Part shown: in pieces, positions 32,151 to 41,007 of the stretch
Layout: each line of letters starts with the position of its first letter
Numbering within the stretch: the first letter of the stretch is position 1
Origin: Metasolibacillus fluoroglycofenilyticus
GTDB lineage: Bacteria > Bacillota > Bacilli > Bacillales_A > Planococcaceae
Direction: 5' to 3'
Assembly (NCBI RefSeq): GCF_003049645.1
Contig: NZ_PYWK01000001.1
Span: forward strand, 372,001 to 436,000
DNA length: 64,000 nucleotides
Position numbers and translations under genes: made by a program
Notes under the pieces: generated by a model
Databases searched by the model: none
Seen by the model: the letters and a program-made list of their open reading frames with translations, nothing else
What the model was told of the DNA's origin: nothing

Positions 32151-32984
32151 ATGTTAGGTCAATGGAATTCGCTTGGCTACTCCATATTGAATAATATGAA
32201 TCGTCATTATGCGTCGGCGAATAAAGCGTTATTACGTATTTCGTCAGGTTATCGGATTAATAGTGCGGCAGATGATGCTGCAGGGCTAGCGATTTCAGAG
32301 AAAATGCGTGCCCAAATTCGCGGTTTAAATATGGCGGGTAAAAATATTCAAGATGGAATTTCCCTTGTGCAAACGGCAGAGGGAGCATTGAATGAGACAC
32401 ATGCGATGATTCAGCGAATGCGTGAGTTGGCTGTACAGGCGGCGAACGATACGCTAACGGATAAGGATCGCGAGTTAATTAATCAGGAGTATCAGCAGTT
32501 GAAGGAGGAAATTACTCGTTCAGCTCAGCAAACGGAGTTCAATACGAGGAAGTTATTGAATGGTGATTATGAGAATAATCCGTTAAAAATTCAAGCAGGT
32601 GCGAATTCAGGACAGACAATTGATTTATATATTGGAGGTATGGACTCTACGAAGCTCGGTCTTGATGATTCTGATATTTTAACACAGGAAAATGCAGATA
32701 AAGCAATCGGAGAGCTTGACGATGCGCTACATAAAGTATCAATGGAGCGTTCGCGTATGGGAGCTTATCAAAACCGAATGGAGCATGCCTATAATAATGT
32801 TATGAACACAGCAGAAAATTTAACAGCTGCTGAATCACGCATTCGTGATGCGGATATTGCGAAGGAAATGATGAATTATGTACGTGCCAATATTTTATTG
32901 CAGGCAAGTCAATACGTACTGCGTTTGCATATGCAGCAGGCTCAATCTGTATTAATGCTGTTGGATACGGGACGTAGAAAATAA
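32151..32984 (+). CDS. Divergent flagellin paralogue
   Basis: This 277-residue protein has flagellin D0/D1 domains: KALLRISSGYRINSAADDAAGLAISEKM and QDGISLVQTAEGALNETHAM at the N-terminus, and AAESRIRDADIAKEMMNYVRANIL at the C-terminus. Both ends depart from ordinary Hag: the N-terminus is MLGQWNSLGYSILNNMNRHY rather than MRINHNIAALNT-type, and the C-terminus ends LHMQQAQSVLMLLDTGRRK. The variable middle domain is short. GAAGGAGGG precedes ATG 32151. It may be a minor filament subunit or specialised secreted flagellin. Confidence 0.9.
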   Translation: MLGQWNSLGYSILNNMNRHYASANKALLRISSGYRINSAADDAAGLAISEKMRAQIRGLNMAGKNIQDGISLVQTAEGALNETHAMIQRMRELAVQAANDTLTDKDRELINQEYQQLKEEITRSAQQTEFNTRKLLNGDYENNPLKIQAGANSGQTIDLYIGGMDSTKLGLDDSDILTQENADKAIGELDDALHKVSMERSRMGAYQNRMEHAYNNVMNTAENLTAAESRIRDADIAKEMMNYVRANILLQASQYVLRLHMQQAQSVLMLLDTGRRK

Positions 32985-32988
32985 GGAG

Positions 32989-33018
32989 CGACTGTAGGGA
33001 TTCCCTACAGTCGTTTTA
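32989..33018 (+). terminator. Terminator after the flagellin gene
   Basis: CGACTGTAGGG pairs with CCCTACAGTCG and is followed by TTTTAT. Confidence 0.93.
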
Positions 33019-33034
33019 TATATGATAAAATTAT

Positions 33035-33064
33035 TTCACAACAAGCATCAAAAAGTTGTATACT
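33035..33064 (+). promoter_or_regulatory. Probable sigma-A promoter of the UDP-ManNAc dehydrogenase gene
   Basis: TTCACA (33035-33040), 18 nt, TATACT (33059-33064), start near 33071. Confidence 0.55.
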
Positions 33065-33154
33065 GTAAAGCAGTAGGTTTTCGAACCATTTTGCCAGAAA
33101 ATGCGTCTGTAAGTATATACATTCGCTCTTTGAAGATGAAAGGAAGTAACGAGC

Positions 33155-34423
33155 ATGACAAAATCAATTTGTGTTATTGGTTTAGGATATATTGGCCTGC
33201 CAACAGCCGTAATGTTTGCAAACTATGGCGTAAAAGTACATGGGGTAGACTTAAATCCCGCCGCAGTAAAAAGTATTCAGGAAAAACGGCTACATATTGA
33301 AGAGGAAGGTCTACAGGAGCGCTTAAATAAAGCAGTAGATGAAGGGCTGTTAACTGCGTCGACGTCGCCACAGGAGGCGGATGTCTTTATCGTTGCGGTA
33401 CCATCACCAATTAATCCTGATAATACGGCTAATTTAGAATATGTGCGTCAAGCGACAGCTTCGATTGTACCGTATATTAAAGAAGGAAACTTAGTTATTT
33501 TAGAATCTACAGTACCTCCAAAAACTGTGGAGCATATTATGCTGCCGGAATTGGTAAAATCAGGCTTGGAAATCGGTACACAAATTTATGTTGCACACTC
33601 ACCAGAGCGGGTAATTCCAGGGCGTATTTTTGAGGAGCTTGTGAAAAATGACCGTATTGTAGGTGGAATTAATGAAAAATCGGCTCAACTAACGAAGGAG
33701 CTATATGAAACTTTCGTTGAAGGCACAATCCATTTAACAGATGCAACGACAGCTGAGCTTGTAAAAGTAATGGAAAACACATATCGCGATGTCAATATTG
33801 CATTTGCTAATGAGCTAGCAAAAATGGCTGAAAAGTTAGATGTGAATATTTGGGAAGCAATTAAATTTGCCAATTATCATCCGCGTGTTAATGTCCATTT
33901 TCCGGGGCCTGGTGTCGGCGGTCACTGTATCGCAGTGGACCCATGGTTTTTAGTTGAAATCGGTGGCGGACAAGCAGAAATCATTCATTTATCACGCAAT
34001 ACGAATGATGGTATGCCAAGCTATACAGCACAAAAAACGCAGGCGATTTTAAATCAAAACAACATTGCAGGTGCGACTGTTGGTGTGCTGGGTCTAGCGT
34101 TTAAAGGAAATGTAGACGATATGCGTGAAAGTCCGTCGACAGCCGTTATTAATGAATTACAAAACTTAGGCTTAAAGGTCGTGTCATTTGACCCACATAT
34201 AAAAGAAAACAAGCACGCAACACAAACGCAAAGCTTTGAGGAAGTAGTAGGGGTTGCGGATATTTTACTATGTTTAACTGATCATAATGAATTTAAAGTA
34301 TTAAATCCAGAAACATTGGCATCGCACAATAAAATTGTATTCGATACGAAAAACTGCTTAAATCGTGCAAAATGGGAGCAAGCGGGCTATCAATTCCACT
34401 TACTTGGGGATGCTAAAAACTAA
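33155..34423 (+). CDS. wecC: UDP-N-acetyl-D-mannosamine dehydrogenase (WecC-type)
   Basis: This 422-residue NAD-dependent enzyme of the UDP-glucose/ManNAc dehydrogenase family has the Rossmann motif GLGYIGLPTA (residues 8-17), the central ENTYRDVNIAFANELA, and the catalytic cysteine in GPGVGGHCIAVDPWF (Cys near 258). The PWF ending of this motif favours UDP-ManNAc over UDP-glucose dehydrogenases. It would oxidise UDP-ManNAc from MnaA to UDP-ManNAcA for a wall polymer. GAAAGGAAG precedes the ATG. A terminator follows, so it is monocistronic. Confidence 0.88.
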   Translation: MTKSICVIGLGYIGLPTAVMFANYGVKVHGVDLNPAAVKSIQEKRLHIEEEGLQERLNKAVDEGLLTASTSPQEADVFIVAVPSPINPDNTANLEYVRQATASIVPYIKEGNLVILESTVPPKTVEHIMLPELVKSGLEIGTQIYVAHSPERVIPGRIFEELVKNDRIVGGINEKSAQLTKELYETFVEGTIHLTDATTAELVKVMENTYRDVNIAFANELAKMAEKLDVNIWEAIKFANYHPRVNVHFPGPGVGGHCIAVDPWFLVEIGGGQAEIIHLSRNTNDGMPSYTAQKTQAILNQNNIAGATVGVLGLAFKGNVDDMRESPSTAVINELQNLGLKVVSFDPHIKENKHATQTQSFEEVVGVADILLCLTDHNEFKVLNPETLASHNKIVFDTKNCLNRAKWEQAGYQFHLLGDAKN

Positions 34424-34432
34424 AAAGTATAC

Positions 34433-34484
34433 AAAAGTGTTATGTAATGCTAGTGCAAGCCTAGTTTCATAACACTTTTTTCTA
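34433..34484 (+). terminator. Terminator after wecC
   Basis: AAAAGTGTTATG pairs with CATAACACTTTT around a partly paired loop, followed by TTCT. Confidence 0.9.
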
Positions 34485-34525
34485 TTGCGTATGATATAAT
34501 AATGAGAAAATATAGGGGGCGAAAA

Positions 34526-35533
34526 ATGAATAAGCGGGCACTTCTAAAACTTCCGTTGACAAAAATGATGGATTTGAAAATCGATTATGCGTTCAAACAG
34601 TTATTTGGAAATGAAAAGAACAAAAAAATTACTGTTGTCTTTTTAAATGCAATTTTGAAACGTACGGGACGGGATGTCATCACCGATATTTCCTTTCAGA
34701 ATATAGAAATTGGTGGGGAATATGAAGAAGACAAGCAATCCAGGCTTGACCTACTAGTAAAAACAAAAGCAAATGAATGGATTAACGTGGAAATTCAATT
34801 TACAAATCAATATGATATGGTGAAGCGTTCCATTTATTATTGGTCAAAAGTATATAGTCAATCGATGAGCAAAGGGAAAGCATATAAACAGTTGAACCCT
34901 GTTATTGCAATTAATATTATGAATTTTGATTTGTTTGATCAAACAGAACAATTCCATACAACCTATCATTTATACGAGGATACAGAAAAAATCTTATTAA
35001 CGGATGTGATGGAATTTCACTTTATTGAAATTCCTAAGCTATTAAAAGATTGGAAAACACAAAAACTAGATCCATGGAATGATGTACTTGCACGATGGCT
35101 TCTTCTATTAGGGATAGTGAACCACCGAAAAGAAAAGGAAATTTACGAAGACATTTATCACGAGCTGGAGGCGATTGCGATGAAGGATGAACAATTGTTT
35201 GATGCGTTAACAGGATGGAAAGAACTTAGCTTAACAGAAGAACAATATTTTGCCTACGAAGGTCGCTTAAAACGTATTTTAGATGAAGAAGCTGCTATTG
35301 CCGAAGCTAAATTGCGCGAGCTAGAGGCAAGAGAAGAAGGAAGAGAAGAAGGAATAACTAATACGCTCAAGAAAATAGCATTGCAGCTACTGAAAAAGCA
35401 ATTCGGGCTACTTCCTTCTGAAGTAGAGCAACAAATCCGACAATTAAATAATGAAAAATTGGAACAACTAGTTGAGAAATGCGCGGAGTTTAACAGCCTT
35501 GACGAAGTAGAGCAGTATTTACAAGCGAAGTAA
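34526..35533 (+). CDS. Rpn-family recombination-promoting nuclease / PD-(D/E)XK transposase-like
   Basis: This 335-residue protein has the family start MMDLKIDYAFKQLFGNEKNK, the PD-(D/E)XK core as KQSRLDLLVKTKANEWINVEIQ (Asp and E-x-Q in order), and a C-terminal helical region with a charged EEGREEGI segment. Rpn proteins are DNA endonucleases related to transposases and are linked to RecA-independent horizontal transfer. ATG 34526 follows TAGGGGGCG, with TATAAT upstream near 34495. A truncated paralogue lies 3.3 kb upstream. Its own mobility is unproven. Confidence 0.85.
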   Translation: MNKRALLKLPLTKMMDLKIDYAFKQLFGNEKNKKITVVFLNAILKRTGRDVITDISFQNIEIGGEYEEDKQSRLDLLVKTKANEWINVEIQFTNQYDMVKRSIYYWSKVYSQSMSKGKAYKQLNPVIAINIMNFDLFDQTEQFHTTYHLYEDTEKILLTDVMEFHFIEIPKLLKDWKTQKLDPWNDVLARWLLLLGIVNHRKEKEIYEDIYHELEAIAMKDEQLFDALTGWKELSLTEEQYFAYEGRLKRILDEEAAIAEAKLRELEAREEGREEGITNTLKKIALQLLKKQFGLLPSEVEQQIRQLNNEKLEQLVEKCAEFNSLDEVEQYLQAK

Positions 35534-35579
35534 ACGCCCCACCGTGTAAAGCGTGTAGGGTAGAAAGGACAATTATAAA

Positions 35580-36299
35580 ATGAAAGAAACCGTATTGGGC
35601 ATAAAGGTCAATACAGAAGGCTACGATGAGCTATTACCCATCGTGTTTGAGCAAATTGAATTAAAGAAAAAGTCTTTAATCGTAGCGATTAACCCAGAGA
35701 AAATTATTAAGGCGAAGGAAGACCCTGCCTTAAAGGAGCTACTCAATAATGCAGAATTTCAAATTCCGGACGGGATTGGAGTTATTCTTGCATCAAAAAT
35801 TCAAAAAGGACAAATTACATCGCGCGTAACAGGTGTTGATATGATGATGCGTCTATGTGAAGAGGCAGCGAAGCGTCGCAAGCCAATCTTCTTGTATGGT
35901 GGCAAGCCAGGAGTTGCAGAGAAGGCAGCAGGTAAACTTCGAGAAATCTATCCAAACATTAATATAGTAGGAACTCAGGACGGCTACGAAAAAGATAACG
36001 ACAAAGTGTTAGCTAAAATTAATGAAGCGAAGCCTGATTTACTGTTCGTAGCAATGGGTTCACCAAAGCAGGAAAATTGGATTAATGCCAATCGTAATCA
36101 GTTACACCCAACGATATATCAAGGGGTAGGTGGCTCATTTGATGTGCTAGCCGGTAATGTTAAGCGCGCGCCAGAAGCATTCCAAAAAATGGGGATGGAG
36201 TGGTTTTATCGCCTGATGAAAGAGCCTCATCGCATAAAACGACAAATTTCGCTACCACTGTTTTTACTAGAAGTAGCAAGGGATAAAAAGAAGAAATAA
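35580..36299 (+). CDS. tagA: WecG/TagA-family ManNAc transferase
   Basis: This 239-residue GT26 enzyme transfers ManNAc from UDP-ManNAc to undecaprenyl-PP-GlcNAc on the cytoplasmic membrane face. The family segments IVAINPEKIIKAKEDPALK, IPDGIGVILASK, RVTGVDMM, FLYGGKPGVAEKAA, and PDLLFVAMGSPKQENWI with GVGGSFDVLAGNVKRAPE are present. The basic C-terminus (RIKRQISLP) suits membrane association. It works downstream of MnaA, either for teichoic acid linkage units or for the SLH-binding secondary wall polymer. Confidence 0.93.
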   Translation: MKETVLGIKVNTEGYDELLPIVFEQIELKKKSLIVAINPEKIIKAKEDPALKELLNNAEFQIPDGIGVILASKIQKGQITSRVTGVDMMMRLCEEAAKRRKPIFLYGGKPGVAEKAAGKLREIYPNINIVGTQDGYEKDNDKVLAKINEAKPDLLFVAMGSPKQENWINANRNQLHPTIYQGVGGSFDVLAGNVKRAPEAFQKMGMEWFYRLMKEPHRIKRQISLPLFLLEVARDKKKK

Positions 36300-36341
36300 G
36301 CACCATCGAAAAAAATATTGTGTAATCTTTGTAATAATTGA

Positions 36342-36370
36342 TTGTTAAATTGTAATGTTAGTGTTACACT
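36342..36370 (+). promoter_or_regulatory. Promoter of the candidate small RNA
   Basis: TTGTTA (36342-36347), 17 nt, TACACT (36365-36370), predicting a start near 36377. Confidence 0.6.
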
Positions 36371-36376
36371 GTATCC

Positions 36377-36490
36377 ATAGTAAGATTTCCTCTTATGATA
36401 AAGAGTTTAAAATTTTCCCTGCAAGGAAAAAACGGTTGGTAGCCCAAGAAGAAGGTTTAAGCAGCAAATGCTTAAACCTTCTTCTTTTTG
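36377..36490 (+). ncRNA. Candidate small RNA or terminated leader
   Basis: A transcript of about 115 nt is bounded by a promoter and a very strong terminator. It contains hairpins TAAGA/TCTTA and TTTTCC-CTGCAA-GGAAAA and the unpaired stretch ACGGTTGGTAGCCC. No start codon with a ribosome site lies inside. I do not recognise an Rfam family. It could be a stand-alone RNA or an attenuated leader, though the S-layer gene has its own promoter 460 nt downstream. Confidence 0.55.
36446..36490 (+). terminator. 17-bp terminator of the candidate small RNA
   Basis: AAGAAGAAGGTTTAAGC is perfectly complementary to GCTTAAACCTTCTTCTT across a 7-nt loop, followed by TTTG. Confidence 0.93.
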
Positions 36491-36951
36491 TGTGGAAAAA
36501 TGAAAATCACCCAATGGCTCACAAAAGAAGCATCAAAATTCGAATATAAGGAGTTTTTTGATTGAAATTACTAAAAAACAAATAAATGCCCAATAAATGA
36601 ATAAAAAATGAATGCATAAAATGTGAACAATGAAAATATAATGCCATTGTACGCTAAAAACCTAATAAAAATAGAATAAAATATAAAAAGTCAAAATACC
36701 TACACTATTCTATTTTGATGTTTAATTGATATAAATACGTAATAAAAAAAATATAAGTCATAAAAATAACAAAAAAACAAACTTTCTAATAGATGATAAT
36801 AGTTAACTTTATATATTTGTGAATAAAATGTTGTTTTACTAAGTAGTTTTATGTCATAATATAAGAAATTCGAAGTCGCTCTGCAATACAGCTTGTTGCA
36901 TATTTTAATTGTAACAAATGATGGCAATTCTGTTTTTGTTTTAAAAAAGGA

Positions 36952-36980
36952 TTGACATTGTAATTGTATACTACTAGAAT
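36952..36980 (+). promoter_or_regulatory. Strong sigma-A promoter of the S-layer gene
   Basis: TTGACA (36952-36957), 17 nt, TAGAAT (36975-36980), start near 36987. The preceding 36491-36950 is very AT-rich and holds no gene that I can support. Confidence 0.85.
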
Positions 36981-36983
36981 TTA

Positions 36984-37010
36984 TGTGTAGTTAGTTTATC
37001 TACACTATTT
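36984..37010 (+). other. 5'-UTR hairpin of the S-layer mRNA
   Basis: GTGTAG and CTACAC pair across a short loop at the extreme 5' end of the predicted transcript. Such structures stabilise S-layer mRNAs in other bacteria; here it is inferred. Confidence 0.5.
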
Positions 37011-37061
37011 TTGTAGTGAGAGACTAAGAGATTATTTGAAATATGAGGAGGAAATTTTTCA

Positions 37062-39572
37062 ATGGCTAACCAACCAAAGAAATACAAAAAATTCGTAGCA
37101 ACAGCTGCGACAGCTACATTAGTAGCATCTGCAATCGTACCAGTTGCGTCTGCAGCAAACTTAAGCGACATTTCAGGTAACACACACGAAGAAGCAATCA
37201 ACGCATTAGTTGATGCTGGCGTAATCAACGGTTACCCAGATGGCACATTCCAACCTAACAAAGCTTTAACTCGTTCTGACGTAGTTAAATTATTAGGTAA
37301 ATACTTAGAAACTGAAGGTTATGAGCCAGCTTCAAACTGGAAAACTAGCCCAGCTTTCGCAGATTTAAAAACTACTTCTAACGAAGAATTATTAAAATAC
37401 GCTTCTGTAGTTAAAGAAGCAGGCGTATTCGTAGGTTCTCACGGTAACTTATTACCATCTGACCTAATCACTCGTGAAAACATGGCATTAACTTTAGTGC
37501 GCATGGTAAACACTTTAGAAGGTGTTAGCTTAGAAGAATTCGTAGCTGGTCAAGACTTCGACGGTGACGTTAAAGACTTAAACCAAGCTAAAGCAGAAGC
37601 TCGTTCAGCGATTTCTGTATTAGACTTCTTTGATATCACAAACCCAGCAGTATCTAACTTCAACCCAAAAGGTAACACTACTCGTGGTCAATTTGCTACT
37701 TTCTTATACAAAACAGCAAACACTGACTTCGGTAAAGCTCCATCAAACGAAGCTTCTGAAGTAGTACCTGAGAAGGTAGAAGTAGTAGAACGTTCTATTC
37801 AAGGTAAATTTGGCGAAAACGTTACTGTACAAGTTAAAGTAACTACAAAAGCTGGCGAATCTGCAGCAAACATTCCTGTAACACTTGCTATCAACCCTGC
37901 TGGAGTTGACCAATTATTACAAGAGCAAATTAAAGAAGAAGTTTTAACGAATGCTGAAGGTGTAGCAACTTATACTTACACTCGTTATGACAACAAAAAC
38001 CAATCATTCACTGATACTGTAGTTGCTTATGCAAGTGCTAAAACAGGAGTTCGTTCATCTGGTGCAATTCACTGGGGTCAATCTCTTGAAATTAAAGATG
38101 TGACAGAAAAAGTAGAATTAGCTGATGGCGAACAAAAAGTTTACCAAATTTCAGGTGCTAAAAATAGATACCTATTTGTAACTTTCCAAGAAAACTTAAA
38201 TGTATCTCCTGATAAAGCTCAAGATGCACAAGTATTAGGTTTAGGTGGATACGCTGGTAACGGTGCTTATACAACATCATTTAGCGGTAAAGTTTATGAA
38301 TATACTACAGGTGGTAGCCAAGTTGCTTTAATTCGTTTAGATGCAAACGGTAAAGCGAACTTAACAATTACTGGTAAAGACGCTACTGTAACACCAGTTG
38401 TATATGATGCTGGTTCTTCTACAACTCAACCAGTTGAAGCAGCTTCTTATAGCGCTACTGCATTACAAGCAAAAGGTACAACTTCTAAATTTACTGCTGA
38501 AGCGTTATATGATTTAACAATTGCAGCTGAAGGTAAACAAGAAGCAGCTGATTATGCTGGTACGACTGAAACAGGTGGTCGTGACTATGTAGTAACTCTT
38601 AAAGACAAAGCTGGTAAAGCTTTATCTAACGCAGAAGTAAAAATTGGCTTCAGTAAAGCTACTGGTACAGCTAACCCAGTTAATGATGTATATGTAATCG
38701 AAGGTAAAACTTCAACAAAAGTTACTGGTGATGGTGCATTTGTTACAGTAACTACTGATAAAGATGGTAAGGCTAAATTCACTGTTACTGGTGCAAAAGA
38801 CGAGTACGTTACTCCGGTTGCATTCATTGGTAACTCTTTAACTGACAATCGTATTAAAAAATCAGGTGAAATCACATACTTCCGTACTGTATACGCAAGT
38901 GATTACACAAGCGTGTTAAACATTTCAGATAATGCAGATGCTGATAATAAAGCAACTAGCAAAATCGGTGAAGGCAAAACAGCTAAATTCACTTACCAAT
39001 TATCTGATCAAAATGGTAAAGCACGTTCATACACTGCTGCAACAGAAGTAACATTCACTGTTCGTGCTGGTTCTCAACCAGTGACAATTGCTGGTGAAGC
39101 AACAGAATTAGCTCCATATGAGTACCGTACAGTTAAAGTTACGTTACCAGCAGGTAGCAAAGATGCTTCCCTTCTTGTAACAGCTGCTAAAGCTTCTGAA
39201 GTATCTGTAACTGCTACAGCTACTAGCAATGGTTTATCTGGTTTAACATCTATTACTAAATCAGTTGAATTCATCTCTGGTGCTACTACTTCAGCATTTG
39301 ATGTAACAATTGCTTCTAAAGTTGCTGATACAGCTACAGCAGATATTGCTTCAGTAACATTAACATTTACTGAAACTGTAAACCGTAATGACCTTTATGT
39401 TTCAGCTCCGCTTAATGCGACTGTTGGAACTACTTCAAATGATAAGCAGTTAGTTGTGTACTTCAACGCACCGAAAGTATCAGAAAATGGTACATTCACT
39501 GTTTACTACAAAGGTAAAGGCTATACTTTCCAATATACTGGCGGTAAACTTGTTTTACAACCTACAGTGTAA
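37062..39572 (+). CDS. S-layer protein with three SLH domains
   Basis: This 836-residue exported protein has a signal peptide (basic KKYKKF, then ATAATATLVASAIVPVASA, cleavage after about residue 31). Three SLH domains follow at about 33-80 (GVINGYPDGTFQPNKALTR), 95-145 and 165-220 (FNPKGNTTRGQFATFLYK). The long rest is Thr/Val/Ala-rich and beta-type, with Ig-like or Big-domain segments and no cysteine. SLH domains bind pyruvylated ManNAc-containing wall polymer. GAGGAGG, a strong promoter and highly biased codons indicate very high expression. Confidence 0.95.
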   Translation: MANQPKKYKKFVATAATATLVASAIVPVASAANLSDISGNTHEEAINALVDAGVINGYPDGTFQPNKALTRSDVVKLLGKYLETEGYEPASNWKTSPAFADLKTTSNEELLKYASVVKEAGVFVGSHGNLLPSDLITRENMALTLVRMVNTLEGVSLEEFVAGQDFDGDVKDLNQAKAEARSAISVLDFFDITNPAVSNFNPKGNTTRGQFATFLYKTANTDFGKAPSNEASEVVPEKVEVVERSIQGKFGENVTVQVKVTTKAGESAANIPVTLAINPAGVDQLLQEQIKEEVLTNAEGVATYTYTRYDNKNQSFTDTVVAYASAKTGVRSSGAIHWGQSLEIKDVTEKVELADGEQKVYQISGAKNRYLFVTFQENLNVSPDKAQDAQVLGLGGYAGNGAYTTSFSGKVYEYTTGGSQVALIRLDANGKANLTITGKDATVTPVVYDAGSSTTQPVEAASYSATALQAKGTTSKFTAEALYDLTIAAEGKQEAADYAGTTETGGRDYVVTLKDKAGKALSNAEVKIGFSKATGTANPVNDVYVIEGKTSTKVTGDGAFVTVTTDKDGKAKFTVTGAKDEYVTPVAFIGNSLTDNRIKKSGEITYFRTVYASDYTSVLNISDNADADNKATSKIGEGKTAKFTYQLSDQNGKARSYTAATEVTFTVRAGSQPVTIAGEATELAPYEYRTVKVTLPAGSKDASLLVTAAKASEVSVTATATSNGLSGLTSITKSVEFISGATTSAFDVTIASKVADTATADIASVTLTFTETVNRNDLYVSAPLNATVGTTSNDKQLVVYFNAPKVSENGTFTVYYKGKGYTFQYTGGKLVLQPTV

Positions 39573-39582
39573 ATTGTAATTT

Positions 39583-39616
39583 AAAAACCAAGGGGATAAT
39601 ATTCCCTTGGTTTTTC
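39583..39616 (+). terminator. Terminator after the S-layer gene
   Basis: AAAAACCAAGGG pairs with CCCTTGGTTTTT around a 9-nt loop, followed by CTTTT. Confidence 0.95.
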
Positions 39617-39632
39617 TTTTATATAAAATGAA

Positions 39633-40996
39633 GGTTCTATAATATTCGTTGGGGTGTACACACAATTTGGATAAAAAAAGACACGTACTCACTGATTTCT
39701 TTTATACTTGAATTGTTGAGAAACAAGTAAGAGAAAGGTGAGACGTGCATATGAATTTTATCATGAATATCCCTGGATTAAAAGGAGTTATTATCGAGAA
39801 GGTGGAGGAGCTTGGAGAGCGGACTTGCCTTTATGTGTCTCTTCCTAAAAAACCTCATCGCTGCCCGAACTGCGGGGATACTACACAGAAAATCCATGAT
39901 TACCGCATGCAGAAAGTCAAGCATTTGAAGTGGTTTGAACGGTTGACTTGCCTGTTTTACAGACGGCGCCGTTATGCGTGTTCTTGCGGAAAAAGGTTCT
40001 CTGAACACGCTCCATTTGTGGAAAGGTATCAGCGCTTCACAAAGGAATGGAATCAGGTGGCACAGGTGCGCTCCGTGAAAGCCAAGACGTTTGAAGAAGC
40101 CGGTGAGGTTCTCGGCGCCTCTAGTTCCACCATCATCCGCCGCTTTCAGTCAGCCGCAAAAACGCAGATGGCAGAAGGCGTGCGCCTGCCGAAAGCCATT
40201 GCGATTGATGAATATAAAGGGGATACAGACGGAGGAAAATTCGAACTGATCATTGCGGATGCAAAAACCCGGGAGCCGCTTGATATCCTACCTAACCGGC
40301 GGAAAGAAACGATTCAGGACTATCTGCGCCAATATGGTCAGGACGTGGAGCTGGTGGTGATGGACATGAATCCAAGCTTCAAAGCAGCAGTCAAAAAAGC
40401 ATTGAGTCGGCCCGTCATCATTGCAGACCGGTTCCACTATTGCCGGTACATCTACTGGGCGTTGGATGAGGTATGGCGAAAAGTGCAGAAGGAATGGCAC
40501 GCATATGACCGGAAGAAGTGTAAGCGGATGCGTCATGTGCTCTATAAACGGGCATCTAAACTGACCCGAAAAGAACGCTGGTATGTGGACCGTTATTTGG
40601 GGATGTCTGAAGAATTACGGCAGGCATACGAACTGAAAGAAGCTTATTGCGAATGGTTTGACTGGGCTAAAACAGCAGAAAATGTAGTAGAAGTAAAAAG
40701 GCGGTTAGAAGTATTTTATCAGGAAGTGGAAACGAAGCAGATTCATGCGTTTTTAAAGGCCATTAAAACTTTTAGAAACTGGCAGGTAGAGATCTTGAAC
40801 AGTTTTAACTTCCCTTATTCCAATGGATTTTTAGAAGGCATTAACAACAGAACAAAAGTGATGAAACGCAACGCATATGGCTTTCGGCGTTTCGATCACT
40901 TCAAAGCAAAAATCTTATTAAACTTCGGTATAAAAATATCGAGGTTCATTTGGGGTGACGTGAATTTTACCTCACCCCAACATTTGACGTTGAACC
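39633..40996 (+). mobile_element. ISL3-family insertion sequence
   Basis: 24-bp imperfect inverted ends lie at 39633-39656 and 40973-40996, both starting GGTTC and ending GTTGGGGTG from the outside in. ATAAAATG occurs at 39623-39630 and 41016-41023 as a possible 8-bp target duplication, but the right copy is 19 bp beyond the inverted repeat and the transposase stop (41007) is also outside it, so the right boundary may extend to about 41015. The G+C content is visibly above its surroundings, indicating recent arrival. Confidence 0.8.
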
Positions 40997-41007
40997 CTAT
41001 TTGTTAG
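39745..41007 (+). CDS. ISL3-family transposase
   Basis: This 420-residue enzyme has an N-terminal zinc ribbon (HRCPNCGDTTQKIHDY and YACSCGKRF), a helix-turn-helix (AGEVLGASSSTIIRRF), and a DDE catalytic core with Asp in AIAIDEYKGDTDGGK, Asp in VVMDMNPSFKAAVKK and Glu in YSNGFLEGINNRTKVMKR. It is full length with no stops, so it is probably active. AGAGAAAGGTGAG precedes the ATG. Its codon usage is richer in G and C than that of neighbours. Confidence 0.94.
   Translation: MHMNFIMNIPGLKGVIIEKVEELGERTCLYVSLPKKPHRCPNCGDTTQKIHDYRMQKVKHLKWFERLTCLFYRRRRYACSCGKRFSEHAPFVERYQRFTKEWNQVAQVRSVKAKTFEEAGEVLGASSSTIIRRFQSAAKTQMAEGVRLPKAIAIDEYKGDTDGGKFELIIADAKTREPLDILPNRRKETIQDYLRQYGQDVELVVMDMNPSFKAAVKKALSRPVIIADRFHYCRYIYWALDEVWRKVQKEWHAYDRKKCKRMRHVLYKRASKLTRKERWYVDRYLGMSEELRQAYELKEAYCEWFDWAKTAENVVEVKRRLEVFYQEVETKQIHAFLKAIKTFRNWQVEILNSFNFPYSNGFLEGINNRTKVMKRNAYGFRRFDHFKAKILLNFGIKISRFIWGDVNFTSPQHLTLNPIC

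Noticed and set aside
33022..33300. 92-codon frame upstream of and overlapping wecC
   Set aside because: It overlaps the strongly supported wecC start, covers the wecC promoter and shows no family features.
36355..36549. 64-codon plus-strand frame over the candidate small RNA
   Set aside because: It starts before the predicted transcript start, runs through the terminator and has no ribosome site.
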